Below are positions 19,160-27,888 of a stretch of DNA of 64,000 nt, in pieces. Position 1 is the first letter of the stretch; the number at the start of each line of letters is the position of its first letter. The position numbers and the translations under genes are program-made. The stretch is from Ignatzschineria larvae DSM 13226 (GTDB lineage Bacteria; Pseudomonadota; Gammaproteobacteria; Cardiobacteriales; Wohlfahrtiimonadaceae): positions 253,001 to 317,000 of the forward strand of contig NZ_CP150637.1 in NCBI RefSeq assembly GCF_038500265.1. Direction: 5' to 3'. The notes under the pieces were generated by a model. It made no database searches, was not told the origin of the DNA, and was given only the letters and a program-made list of their open reading frames with translations.

Positions 19160-20023
19160 TTAGCTAATGACCTCTAATAGTGCGCTCGCCTCATCCGGCA
19201 GTAGTTGCACAAGTTGATGACGAATGAGAAACTCAAGAGTCACTAAGCCACTATTGGGTTTAAATTGATCTTTTGCGCGTAATGCCTGCTCAATTTCAAT
19301 GGGTGTCATTTGATAGAAGGCTTCTACTTCACCATCATTAATTTGCGGTATAAAATCAGCCGGTAAGGGCAGATCAAATGCAAAAATACATTCATTACGA
19401 ATCGCTTGATGATATTCTGCAATGTAATTGATTTTAGTCGCAGGTTTGAGGTGTTGTGCTAAGTCGTAGGGAACGGCGGCTTCTTCCATCGCTTCTCTAA
19501 TCGCTGTATCGAGAGGCTTTTCCCCATAACTTAAACCGCCGGCAGCGATATTATCGAGTTTATGAGGTTCAATCATTTTAAGGTGAGATCGCCGGGCTAT
19601 CCATAGTCGTTCAATAGGTGCATCAGGATCGGTAGGAACTTGATAGCCATTGATATGAATCCCATAAACCCTTAGGCCTAAAAATGGAGCAACACCTCGT
19701 TCAATAGTAAAGATGGGTGTTTGTAGATCTTCTCCAGGACGATAGACACCATAGGCTTCATCTCGCCAATTTTGAATGATTCCTACTTCTCTTAAGGTTT
19801 CTGAAAAGTGGGCAATCATTTGCGTGCGGGTTGCTATATCTGTTAGGCAGAAATCAGATTGAAAATAGATAGCATTCGTTTGAATTAGAAATAATTCAGG
19901 GAAATTCGTCAAGACCTCAATTCTCGCTCGATGAACCCAACCAACAGGCGCTTTATCAAAATAGAGTGGACGATAGTCGTGGTAATTGGGTTTAGCAAGG
20001 GAAGGGAAGAGGTCTATCAACAT
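19160..20023 (-). CDS. Nudix hydrolase with N-terminal DUF4743-type domain
   Basis: The C-terminal half holds a Nudix box at about residues 162-184 (GGLSYGEKPLDTAIREAMEE). It matches the G-x5-E-x7-RE-x2-EE pattern but has Ala where the late Gly is usual. The preceding 120 residues resemble the domain of fungal and bacterial thiamin-related Nudix proteins (TNR3-like) that dephosphorylate oxidised thiamin diphosphate derivatives. That substrate is family knowledge, not shown here. The 287-residue gene follows the PqiC-like gene by 26 bp on the minus strand and may be its operon partner. Confidence 0.75.
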   Translation of the reverse strand: MLIDLFPSLAKPNYHDYRPLYFDKAPVGWVHRARIEVLTNFPELFLIQTNAIYFQSDFCLTDIATRTQMIAHFSETLREVGIIQNWRDEAYGVYRPGEDLQTPIFTIERGVAPFLGLRVYGIHINGYQVPTDPDAPIERLWIARRSHLKMIEPHKLDNIAAGGLSYGEKPLDTAIREAMEEAAVPYDLAQHLKPATKINYIAEYHQAIRNECIFAFDLPLPADFIPQINDGEVEAFYQMTPIEIEQALRAKDQFKPNSGLVTLEFLIRHQLVQLLPDEASALLEVIS

Positions 20024-20049
20024 GACGAAAGTCTATTATCCTATTTAAA

Positions 20050-20643
20050 TTAACGAACAGTGCGAGTTAATGCTTGCGCTAAACGCTCAGCAATACTATT
20101 GAGTGCACTATTATAGGCTTTCACACCACCCGCTGCATCATAAGTGGGTGCCGGCACTTGTTCATTATAGGTATAGGTTTTAACAATTTGATTATTGCGA
20201 TTATTAATCAAGCGTGCTTGTAGCTTGAGAATGATGTAACTCTCTGTTTCATTAGGGAAGTATTGACGCATCTCTAAGATAGACATATCTAAACGGTAAG
20301 CCGCTGAGATATTAGTAGGCGCCATAACTACATATTCAAAGAGACCACGATTATCAAGATCTTGGGTAATGGCCGCTTGAATTAGTTGTGCCGGAGGCGC
20401 TGCCCATTCATTTTGAGTAAAGCTCTCAATTTCGTTCTGAGTACGGCTATAGAACATCTCTGTAGAGAGTCGACCTAGGGAGCGTACTTGAGAAACAAGT
20501 AGCGAAGGGAGTGTATGAGGGGCATTTGCAACCGGCGTTGTCTCTGTTGAGAGAAGATAATTTGTTTTCGCAGGTGCTGAAGCACAACCCGCTATTACTA
20601 GAGGTAAAATGGCGACCATCAGCCAATTTTTAAATGATTTCAT
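20050..20643 (-). CDS. ABC-type transport auxiliary lipoprotein, PqiC/YmbA-like
   Basis: This 197-residue lipoprotein has signal peptide MKSFKNWLMVAILPLVIAGC with the lipobox cysteine at residue 20. The family pairs with MCE proteins and is thought to form or dock to the outer-membrane end of the lipid conduit. The conserved early YLL pattern (TNYLLSTE) and the repeated beta-strand layout with SILEMRQYFPNETESYIILKL fit PF03886-type proteins. It is 137 bp downstream of the MCE gene and takes the place held by mlaC-mlaB in E. coli. Confidence 0.8.
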   Translation of the reverse strand: MKSFKNWLMVAILPLVIAGCASAPAKTNYLLSTETTPVANAPHTLPSLLVSQVRSLGRLSTEMFYSRTQNEIESFTQNEWAAPPAQLIQAAITQDLDNRGLFEYVVMAPTNISAAYRLDMSILEMRQYFPNETESYIILKLQARLINNRNNQIVKTYTYNEQVPAPTYDAAGGVKAYNSALNSIAERLAQALTRTVR

Positions 20644-20780
20644 ACGATATAGTCCTTATAAAGTCTGTGAAACTCTATTATTCAATGTATTGATAACGCT
20701 ATTAATCGCGTTACTAATGAAGTTACTCATAAATCTATTTGTTCTGATATGGATTTGATCTTTATATGAATTTAATCTTG

Positions 20781-21725
20781 TTATTCACCGGGGCCAGGTT
20801 TTTGTTTCGGTTTACCCATAATGATCGCATTCGGCGTCGCTTCTAACTCTTGCATTAGAAGAGAGAAGTTGTAGAGTGCATTTTCAAGGGTTGGGAAGAT
20901 GTTTTGGATTGATCCATTGGCTTCTTCACCTAAACCATTCCAGGTTTTAAATGTGCTATTGGCACTGCCTAATGCAACGTTGGCGCTATCAAGCACAGTA
21001 TTGGCTTTAGTCATGATACTATCGAGTTTTTGGGCAGAGTCTTTAGTATGCTGTGCAAGGTTATAGATAGAGTCAGCCGCACTTTTTAGTTGTGGTGTGA
21101 TGGTATCAAGCGTTGTGGCAGCTTTCTCTGTGAGTGCTCGAATTTTCCCGCCTGCTAAGGCAAGATCTTGGGTGAAACTATTGGTATTTGCGAGAATATC
21201 ACTGAAGTTATCGATATTTTGTGTTGTTAAAATTGACCCCATTTTTTGTGATAAGTCAGTTAATGAGTGGGTAATATTATCGAGCGCTTCATCTAAACGG
21301 CGTGAGAGAGATGCTCCATTTTTGATAGTAGGAATAGGATCTTCTTTGGTCGGTAATAGATCGCCCGCTTGAGGTGTGCCCCCGGTCAAGCTCACATTGA
21401 CAATGCCGGTAATACCACGACTCATTAAGACCGCTTCTGTATCTCGCTTGATCGGCGTACCTACATCGATATTGAGTAAAATTGTGACATAACGAGGATC
21501 ATTATTATTCAGTTCGATCGCAGCCACTTTCCCAACATTCACACCTCGATAATCAATGGGCGAATTGATTGAAAGACCGGCAACACTCTCATTAGTAATG
21601 ACTTTATACTCGATAGTATTGACTTTTTCAAAACCATTCGTCAGCCAGATGATCAAGGTAATAAGGCAGGCTAAGAATCCAAGGACAAAGAGCCCTACAA
21701 CAGTGTAATTAAATTTGTGTTCCAT
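20781..21725 (-). CDS. MCE-domain lipid-transport substrate-binding protein (MlaD-like)
   Basis: One N-terminal membrane helix (about residues 9-30) precedes a single MCE domain (about 36-115: ESVAGLSINSPIDYRGVNVGKV, then SRGITGIVNVSLTGG). A long helical tail of about 190 residues follows, with heptad-like spacing. At 314 residues it is far longer than E. coli MlaD (183) and resembles proteins whose helical tail builds a periplasmic tube. The ATG at 21725 (GGAGAAG upstream) is chosen over an ATG at 21749. Either start overlaps the ATPase gene, so translation is probably coupled. Confidence 0.88.
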   Translation of the reverse strand: MEHKFNYTVVGLFVLGFLACLITLIIWLTNGFEKVNTIEYKVITNESVAGLSINSPIDYRGVNVGKVAAIELNNNDPRYVTILLNIDVGTPIKRDTEAVLMSRGITGIVNVSLTGGTPQAGDLLPTKEDPIPTIKNGASLSRRLDEALDNITHSLTDLSQKMGSILTTQNIDNFSDILANTNSFTQDLALAGGKIRALTEKAATTLDTITPQLKSAADSIYNLAQHTKDSAQKLDSIMTKANTVLDSANVALGSANSTFKTWNGLGEEANGSIQNIFPTLENALYNFSLLMQELEATPNAIIMGKPKQKPGPGE

Positions 21726-22521
21726 ATGCTTCTCCAACCGCGCGTCCACGAGGACCTTGGAAGTATTTTTGAATTAAAGGATTGCTATTTTTAACGAGAT
21801 CTTGAATTGGTTCGTAGGCAATGAGTGTTTTATTGCCTAGGAAGGCGACTTTATCGGTTGTTGCCCAGATTGAATCTAAATCATGTGTCACCATTACGAC
21901 GGTCAAGTTAAGAGATTCTTTAAGTTGCCGCATTAGGCCGTCAAATTCACTAGCTGATACAGGATCAAGTCCGGCTGTCGGTTCATCTAAGAAGAGCAAC
22001 TCAGGGTCTAATGCGAGTGCACGTGCAAGGCTTGCGCGTTTTATCATTCCCCCAGAGAGGTCTTTAGGAAGTAGGCTTGCGGCTTCAGGTTTAAGTCCTG
22101 ATAGCGTGAGTTTCAGCATTGCAACCTCTTCCATATCTTTACGGCTGAGTTTTGTATGCTCTTGCAGTGGGACCATAATATTCTCTAGGACTGTTAAAGA
22201 GCTAAAGAGTGCCCCACTTTGAAAAAGCATCCCAAAAGTTTGCCGTAATTTTTGTTTCTCTTTATGGGTTGCTCCCCAAACAGGGTTGTCGAAGAGATAG
22301 ACTTGCCCTTTGCTAGGAGGTTGGAGCATGATAATGGTGCGAAGCAAAGTCGTTTTGCCCGAGCCCGATCCTCCTACTAAGGCAATCATCTCACCGCGTT
22401 TCACTATCATATTGAGATCTTCATGTACCACATGTGTGCCAAAAGCATTATAAACATGTTCGATGCGAATCACATCATCAGATTGAGACGGTGATGTCTG
22501 TGTCTTTATTGGGTCTGTCAT
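21709..22521 (-). CDS. ABC transporter ATPase, MlaF-like
   Basis: This is the cytoplasmic ATPase of the MCE phospholipid transporter. The 270-residue protein has Walker A GGSGSGKTT at residues 50-58, signature LSGGMIKRASLARALAL, Walker B LLFLDEPTAGLDP and the H-loop THD. The SGGM signature with following KRA is typical of MlaF rather than of importer ATPases. It lies 12 bp after the permease gene and overlaps the MCE gene. Confidence 0.9.
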   Translation of the reverse strand: MTDPIKTQTSPSQSDDVIRIEHVYNAFGTHVVHEDLNMIVKRGEMIALVGGSGSGKTTLLRTIIMLQPPSKGQVYLFDNPVWGATHKEKQKLRQTFGMLFQSGALFSSLTVLENIMVPLQEHTKLSRKDMEEVAMLKLTLSGLKPEAASLLPKDLSGGMIKRASLARALALDPELLFLDEPTAGLDPVSASEFDGLMRQLKESLNLTVVMVTHDLDSIWATTDKVAFLGNKTLIAYEPIQDLVKNSNPLIQKYFQGPRGRAVGEAYGTQI

Positions 22522-22533
22522 GATTAATATCTC

Positions 22534-23661
22534 CTATAACCCCACATTTCGCATTAAAATCGAGAAGAGCGCAACGATAATAATAACGAAGAAAATAGAT
22601 TGTACGACAGCTTTAGTGGTTTGTTGTCCTACACTATCAGCACCACCAGCTACTTGGAATCCTTGATAGCAACCAATAAGCGTAATGACAATGGCAAATA
22701 CAGGAGCTTGTACTAATCCAACAATCAGAGAGCGCCATGTCACGGAGTTAGGAATCGTTTGAATAAATTCTGCAAATGAGATATCTAAATAAAAATTAGA
22801 GAGTACCATACTGCCAAAAATGGCCATCATATCGGCAAAAAGCGTTAGTAAAGGTAATGAAATTGCTAACGCATACATTTTGGGGAGCACTAATTGGTTA
22901 TATTTATTAATCCCGATGGTTTCAAGCGCATCAACTTCCTCGTTGACAACCATTGTCCCTATTTGTGCTGCGTAAGCTGCTCCTGTTCGACCAGCGATAA
23001 TAATGGCAGTTAAGAGTGGCCCTAAGACTCGTAGTACCGCAACGGCCGTAAAGTCAACAATATAGATACTTGCGCCGAACATCTGTAGGAGATTACCTGC
23101 TTGGTATGCAATTACAGCTCCAATTAAAAAGTTGAGAAGTCCAACGATCGGTAGTGCCATCACTCCCGCACTTTGAATATTTGCCCAAAAGGCACGCCAA
23201 CGGATATTCCAAGGCGTAAAGGCCTTTTGAATAGCAATGATAGAAACTTCGCCTATAAACTCTAAAAAACGTTGAGTACCATCGAATAGCTTAAAGACTT
23301 TGCGACCTATCTTTGTAACAAATAGTTCGCGGATGGTGGGGGCTTCTTTTTGAATGCCGGCATCATCAATACGTGATTTGATAAAGAGGAAGAGGTCAAG
23401 TTGTTTCTTTGCAAAATTTTTGTAATCAACTTTGCAGTGAGCAGGGAGCTTACTGAGGGCGATATAGAGCTCTTGACACCCAATGGTATCAAGCTTAGTC
23501 ATTTTGCTACCGTCAATAGTGATAGCATCTGTCGTGACAGGTGTTTCTTGGAATTTTTTGGCCGCTTGCTGAATCGTATGCAAGTTAGCAAGAATCCAAG
23601 CGCCGTCAATATAGATTGTATTATTCTCAAGCGTTATCATATGTTGTGGTTCTATATTCAT
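22534..23661 (-). CDS. MlaE-type permease with fused N-terminal STAS domain
   Basis: Residues 1-110 resemble a STAS domain (TIDGSKMTKLDTIGCQEL around residue 49), equivalent to the separate MlaB protein of E. coli. Residues 150-375 are the MlaE permease, with five or six helices and the conserved GRTGAAYAAQIGTMVVNEEVDALETIG near residue 225. The fusion explains why no mlaB is present. It starts the operon mlaE-mlaF-mlaD-pqiC-like(-Nudix). The predicted role is phospholipid movement between the inner and outer membranes. Confidence 0.9.
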   Translation of the reverse strand: MNIEPQHMITLENNTIYIDGAWILANLHTIQQAAKKFQETPVTTDAITIDGSKMTKLDTIGCQELYIALSKLPAHCKVDYKNFAKKQLDLFLFIKSRIDDAGIQKEAPTIRELFVTKIGRKVFKLFDGTQRFLEFIGEVSIIAIQKAFTPWNIRWRAFWANIQSAGVMALPIVGLLNFLIGAVIAYQAGNLLQMFGASIYIVDFTAVAVLRVLGPLLTAIIIAGRTGAAYAAQIGTMVVNEEVDALETIGINKYNQLVLPKMYALAISLPLLTLFADMMAIFGSMVLSNFYLDISFAEFIQTIPNSVTWRSLIVGLVQAPVFAIVITLIGCYQGFQVAGGADSVGQQTTKAVVQSIFFVIIIVALFSILMRNVGL

Positions 23662-23717
23662 TGGTAAAGTTCTGATTGCGCAGAGGAATTGAATTCCATT
23701 GCAATGCTAAATATGCT

Positions 23718-24332
23718 TTACCGAGGATTGAGTTTACGCCAAGTGGCGGGGTCTTGTTGCGCCCCATCTATTTTCCAGATACCTAGCTTCTGTTTTTGTG
23801 CTGCTTTTTGTGCTTGCTGATAGTTGGCTTCTTTATTGTATTGTTTATAAACTACCGCCTCACCATTTTTGACTAATTCTAATCCGAGGTCGCGATTGTT
23901 TAAAAAAAGCTGGCCAACGTATCTTCCATAATGGTCAATGTCTCGGATTCGAATCTCTATAATATCATGATCAGCTTCAGATAATAACATAATGAGATAG
24001 CTTTTTGATGCTTCTCCCCAATGACCTTGTTTCATTTCCGGTGCATCAATTCCCCAAACACGAACTCGTAGTTGCTCTCGATTGTTAGGTGGACAATTCG
24101 CAGTCACAGTATCGCCATCGATGACTCGATTGATTCGACATTGATAAAGGGTATCACCGGCCACAATAGCGGTTGTAGATTTAGAGGGTTGCTCAGGCTC
24201 TAATGTCCAATAGGAGATGCCTAAAATAGCGATAAAAAGTAAGCCAGTCAAAAAGCGCCCTTTCCCTCTTTGCCACTGAGCTCTACCCATCTGTTTGATA
24301 TATTTCAAAAATGCTTTTCGATAGTAATTCAT
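23718..24332 (-). CDS. Membrane-anchored thermonuclease (SNase) family protein
   Basis: This 204-residue protein has one N-terminal membrane helix (about 27-44) and a staphylococcal-nuclease fold. RVIDGDTV near residue 69 and VRVWGIDAPEMKQG near residue 90 hold the calcium ligands and catalytic Arg. HYGRYVGQLF near residue 134 carries the second Arg. The topology suggests a periplasm-facing nuclease. It starts 13 bp after pgpA on the same strand, so they are probably co-transcribed, although no functional link is evident. Confidence 0.87.
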   Translation of the reverse strand: MNYYRKAFLKYIKQMGRAQWQRGKGRFLTGLLFIAILGISYWTLEPEQPSKSTTAIVAGDTLYQCRINRVIDGDTVTANCPPNNREQLRVRVWGIDAPEMKQGHWGEASKSYLIMLLSEADHDIIEIRIRDIDHYGRYVGQLFLNNRDLGLELVKNGEAVVYKQYNKEANYQQAQKAAQKQKLGIWKIDGAQQDPATWRKLNPR

Positions 24333-24345
24333 GATAACTTTAAGA

Positions 24346-24828
24346 TTAGAAGAGCGGAATGATCCAATGAAGAATCACTTGGAGTGTTATTAGCGAGAAA
24401 ATACCTGCTAAAATATCATCAAGCATGATCCCTAAACCGCCACCCACTTGTGCATCAATCACTTTAATAGGCCACGGTTTTAATACATCAAAAAATCGAA
24501 AGATAAGAAAACCTAAGATGATCGCTGTCCAACTGACCGGCGCAAAAAGCATGGTGAGCCATAATCCAACAAATTCATCCCACACAATACCGCCGTGATC
24601 ATGGACGCCGAGTTCATCGCTTGCTTTTTGGCAAATGACAATTCCTATTAGCGCTGTGATAATCAGCATCCCGATATAGCCCCAAGTGGGGAGAATCGTT
24701 GCAAAAATATACCAGAAAGGAATTGCTGCTAACGTCCCCATAGTGCCCGGCGCAACAGGAGACATACCGGAGCCAAAGCCAGAGGCAAAAAATTGCCAAG
24801 GGGTTTTAATTGTAATTTTTGGAGTCAT
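24346..24828 (-). CDS. pgpA: Phosphatidylglycerophosphatase A
   Basis: PgpA dephosphorylates phosphatidylglycerol phosphate to phosphatidylglycerol, the substrate of the cardiolipin synthase at 17306. The 160 residues fit the family (E. coli 172). Signatures are FASGFGSGMSPVAPGTMGTL near residue 14, HDHGGIVWDEFVG near residue 76 and FRFFDVLKPWPI near residue 111, with three or four membrane helices. No thiL is adjacent, unlike in E. coli. The SNase-family gene follows. Confidence 0.94.
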   Translation of the reverse strand: MTPKITIKTPWQFFASGFGSGMSPVAPGTMGTLAAIPFWYIFATILPTWGYIGMLIITALIGIVICQKASDELGVHDHGGIVWDEFVGLWLTMLFAPVSWTAIILGFLIFRFFDVLKPWPIKVIDAQVGGGLGIMLDDILAGIFSLITLQVILHWIIPLF

Positions 24829-24973
24829 TATGTTGTCCCTTTGAAAGGTTTGATTACTCAGGATATTTAAGAGAGATAAGATATTATCTGGAGAGTCAAT
24901 GTGATGGTTAATCTGATTATAGATGGCTATTATAGATGATGATTAGCTAATCAGTCATTGTACATTTATGGAC

Positions 24974-25510
24974 CTACTTAAAGTAGTGGGTTCTAATAAA
25001 TTGTAATTCTGCGATCGATTCGCGAATATCATCTAAGGCAATATGGGTATTACGTTTTTCATAGCTTTTTCCTTCGGGATACCACCGTTTAATCACCTCT
25101 TTGAAAGAACTTACATCGATATTGCGATAATGGCAGAATTGATCTAATGCCGGCATATATTTTTTGAGAAAACGGCGGTCAGTGCCGATGCTATTGCCAC
25201 AGAGAGGGGTAGAACCTGCTGGAATCCATTGATTAGCAAATTCAATGGTGGCGTTCATTGCCATCTCGACAGATGTTTTACTTTCACGAATGCGGGCCGT
25301 TAATCCTGATGCACCATGGGTGTTTTGGCACCATTCATCCATAAGCGCTAAAATCGATTCGGGTTGATAGATCGCAATGCTAGGGCCTTCGGCTAAAATG
25401 TTAAGATCTTTATCCGTTACAATAGAGGCAATTTCAATAATATGATGAATTTCTTCATCTAAGCCAGTCATTTCTAAGTCAATCCACAAAAGATTCTCTC
25501 TATTTTGCAT
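24974..25510 (-). CDS. orn: Oligoribonuclease
   Basis: Orn is the DEDDh 3'-5' exonuclease that finishes RNA decay and c-di-GMP turnover by degrading dinucleotides. The 178-residue product has the catalytic start [12 protein letters not shown] (D11, E13), then the aspartate in [11 protein letters not shown], and the final His/Asp in [11 protein letters not shown]. Length and motifs match E. coli Orn (181). It is a single gene on the minus strand, with a terminator-like hairpin just before the neighbouring metQ-like gene. Confidence 0.96.
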   Translation of the reverse strand: MQNRENLLWIDLEMTGLDEEIHHIIEIASIVTDKDLNILAEGPSIAIYQPESILALMDEWCQNTHGASGLTARIRESKTSVEMAMNATIEFANQWIPAGSTPLCGNSIGTDRRFLKKYMPALDQFCHYRNIDVSSFKEVIKRWYPEGKSYEKRNTHIALDDIRESIAELQFIRTHYFK

Positions 25511-25653
25511 ATTCTATTTTCTCTACCTTCTCTTAATTAATACATTCTGCTACTTTAGTACTCTTGTGCTTCATCGCGTATGAGTAATCGTCTATTTTCT
25601 CATGAATGAGGGAAAATATCATGTTATATAGTAATCAGTAAGATGATAAGCAA

Positions 25654-25698
25654 AAAAGCCGGTAATTGATCGAATATTCTGATCAAATATCGGCTTTT
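25654..25698. terminator. Bidirectional hairpin terminator between metQ-like and orn
   Basis: The arms AAAAGCCGGTAATTGATC and GATCAAATATCGGCTTTT pair at 16 of 18 positions around a 9-base loop, with A/T runs on both flanks. It is downstream of the minus-strand metQ-like gene's neighbour orn, and the gene order places it in front of orn's 5' region. More exactly, it follows the 3' end of metQ-like transcription only if read on the plus strand. For the minus strand it terminates transcripts coming from orn's upstream side. Confidence 0.55.
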
Positions 25699-25729
25699 AT
25701 ATTTATCTTAGTTTGTTGAAATGCGAAAA

Positions 25730-26542
25730 TTAACGCAATGCTGGGGGAAGAATCCAATAGTTATTTTGATTGTTTTGTTTCATATAGTTTTTAAAATCAT
25801 CAGAATTATAAGCATCAATAATCGCTTTAGCCCATGGTTTATCACGATTTTCAGCACGAATGACCACTTGTAAATAGAGATCATCTAAAAGGGTTTCTTG
25901 TGCTAATACTCTGCTTGGATCAAGTTTACCTAACCAAACAATACTGCCTGGAATCACTGCAAAATCGGCATCATCTAATACTCGAGGAATAAGGCTTGAA
26001 TCCATCTCTTTGATATTGAGATTGTAAGGATTAGTCACAATATCATTTTTAGAAGCACGCATTAGATCTGTATTGGGCTTTAGGGTAATCCAACCTACTT
26101 TTTGCAATAAACCATAAGCCCTTGCAGCATTAGAGGCATCTTGAGGAATTAAAATGGTCATACCATTTTGGATTTGATCGAGTTTGTTGAATTTATTTGA
26201 AAAGATTCCTGCTGGAACTGTTGGTATTTTCTGAATCGCAATAAGGTCACTGCCTCTTTGATCATTAAATACTTTCATAAATCCAGCATGTTGTGAAACA
26301 ACCGCATCCACAGCATTCTCTGTCATCGCAATGTTCGCTTCGAGTAATGCTGAGAAATTAACATGCTCAATTTTATAACCTTCTTTTTCTAATATCGGCA
26401 AAATAGCAGCATCAAATAATTCATCATAAGGGCCAGGTGAAACCCCCATAACGACGGTTTTATCATCATTTTTAGGGGTGCAGGCGGTCAAAAAAAAGAA
26501 GCTAGAGAATAGTAGTATTAGTAAAGGAAATAAACGTTTCAT
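25730..26542 (-). CDS. MetQ/NlpA-family substrate-binding lipoprotein
   Basis: A 270-residue lipoprotein with lipobox LTAC (C21). It carries family blocks MGVSPGPYDELFDAAILPILE near residue 32, VSQHAGFMKVFND near residue 84, TILIPQDASNAARA and FAVIPGSIV. The family binds methionine or related small molecules for the MetNI ABC importer. No metN or metI is nearby, so it is an orphan binding protein that must use a distant transporter, or serves another ligand. It is flanked by its own intergenic regions, with no MetJ-like AGACGTCT repeats that I can see. Confidence 0.85.
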   Translation of the reverse strand: MKRLFPLLILLFSSFFFLTACTPKNDDKTVVMGVSPGPYDELFDAAILPILEKEGYKIEHVNFSALLEANIAMTENAVDAVVSQHAGFMKVFNDQRGSDLIAIQKIPTVPAGIFSNKFNKLDQIQNGMTILIPQDASNAARAYGLLQKVGWITLKPNTDLMRASKNDIVTNPYNLNIKEMDSSLIPRVLDDADFAVIPGSIVWLGKLDPSRVLAQETLLDDLYLQVVIRAENRDKPWAKAIIDAYNSDDFKNYMKQNNQNNYWILPPALR

Positions 26543-26726
26543 AGGATGCCTTCATATAAGAGATCAATTGAATTTAAGATACACAAAAACATACTAAGTA
26601 TATATAAATTGTATGTTATGATTAGTATATAAGTTTGTAGAGAAATGACAACAATTCTGTGAATTTTCTTATAGTGCACTCAATATTGAAACTGATATCA
26701 ACATTCAGATATGAAAATTCAGATAT

Positions 26727-26752
26727 AAAAAATCCCCTTTAGAAGGGGATTT
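26727..26752 (-). terminator. Terminator after yaaA
   Basis: AAATCCCCTT (26730-26739) pairs with AAGGGGATTT (26743-26752). On the minus strand the stem is followed by a run of six T residues. It lies about 50 bp beyond the yaaA stop. Confidence 0.85.
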
Positions 26753-26802
26753 ATAATTGATTCGATCTTGATCTTTATTATGAATAATAATGGGACAATG
26801 CG

Positions 26803-27567
26803 TTATCCTCGAATAAAGACAATTTCACCGGTCACATCATTCGGTTTATAGGCATAACCTTCGAGGTTAAATTTTTTAAGATCCTGCAGTTCAGTAATAT
26901 TATTCTCACAAGCAAAACGGGTCATTAATCCGCGAGCTCTTTTGGCATAAACGCCAATGACCTTATATTCACCATTGCTATAATCTTTAAAGATCGGTGT
27001 GACTACGCGAGCTTTAAGTTTTTCAGGTTTAACGGCTTTAAAATACTCATTAGATGCAAGATTAATCACGACTTTTGCATTGGTTTCATCAATTCGATCG
27101 TTGAGATATTCAGTAATGGTATCGCCCCAGAAATCATAGAGATTTTTACCATGATCATTGGATAACGGTGTTCCCATTTCAAGACGATAAGGTGCGATGA
27201 GGTCTAAGGGGCGAACAGCACCGTATAATCCTGAGAGGATAGCGAGACGTTTGTTGAGGAATTGAATACACTCTTCAGAGAGGTTATAGGCAGATAAACC
27301 TTGATAAACATCGCCATTAAAGAGATAGATTGCCGGTTTCGCATTTTGTGAATTAAAAGGTGTTTCATAGCGTGCAAATCGCTCTTGATTTTGAACGGCA
27401 ATACGTTCAGAGATCTTCATTAAAGTCTGTAAGTCACTAGCACTATAATGGCGCAAAATATTGATAAGTTGTTGAGACTGCTCTAAAAGTGTTGGTTGAT
27501 CTAAACTTGTGATTGGCGGGGGCGTATGTTCATCCAACATTTTTGCAGGAGAAAGTAGAAATAGCAT
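26803..27567 (-). CDS. yaaA: Peroxide-stress protein YaaA family
   Basis: YaaA limits intracellular iron during hydrogen peroxide stress in E. coli and binds DNA. The 254-residue product (258 in E. coli) starts MLFLLSPAKMLDEHTPP and carries YLFNGDVYQGL near residue 81, LSGLYGAVRPLDLIAPYRLEMG near residue 110, and NLASNEYFKAV. The ATG at 27567 follows AGGA at a good distance; the ATG at 27579 has no such site. It is monocistronic. Confidence 0.93.
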   Translation of the reverse strand: MLFLLSPAKMLDEHTPPPITSLDQPTLLEQSQQLINILRHYSASDLQTLMKISERIAVQNQERFARYETPFNSQNAKPAIYLFNGDVYQGLSAYNLSEECIQFLNKRLAILSGLYGAVRPLDLIAPYRLEMGTPLSNDHGKNLYDFWGDTITEYLNDRIDETNAKVVINLASNEYFKAVKPEKLKARVVTPIFKDYSNGEYKVIGVYAKRARGLMTRFACENNITELQDLKKFNLEGYAYKPNDVTGEIVFIRG

Positions 27568-27888
27568 AGTTGTCCTCATTGATTATCTATTTATTGTTAT
27601 CGCTGTGATCTTTGAAGATAAAGGTCTAGATCGTCATTATTATAATAATCTAGACAACCGATAAGTCTTCTATTTAGTTTTATAGAAAATGGCACACTTA
27701 TACAAGAGGAACGCTAAGATTTTTTCCTCTCTTAGCGTTGTGTTAATTTCCTTTTAGGAATTTTATGCACAGTCGGTAGATTTTATTCTTTAGAAATATC
27801 GCGTCTATTCATTAGATGCTATTTTATCATAGTGGTATCAAAATATTATTTTAAAGCTTGAAAATCAGTGCTACTACTTGAATTATAA
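27568..27888. other. Intergenic region between yaaA and the PAP2 gene
   Basis: This 321 bp stretch has no credible reading frame. It holds a perfect 10 bp hairpin at 27710-27739 and a TCTAGA/TCTAGA dyad around an AT-rich centre near 27625-27655. It must contain the yaaA promoter on the minus strand. Confidence 0.5.
27710..27739. repeat. Perfect 10 bp hairpin
   Basis: AACGCTAAGA (27710-27719) and TCTTAGCGTT (27730-27739) are exact complements around a T-rich 10-base loop. It could end transcripts from the minus-strand PAP2 gene 150 bp away, but neither side has a proper T-run. Confidence 0.55.

Noticed and set aside
21821-22222. Antisense frame of 133 codons inside the mlaF-like gene
   Set aside because: It is the complement of a strongly conserved ATPase gene. 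Serine/arginine-rich composition is typical of shadow frames.
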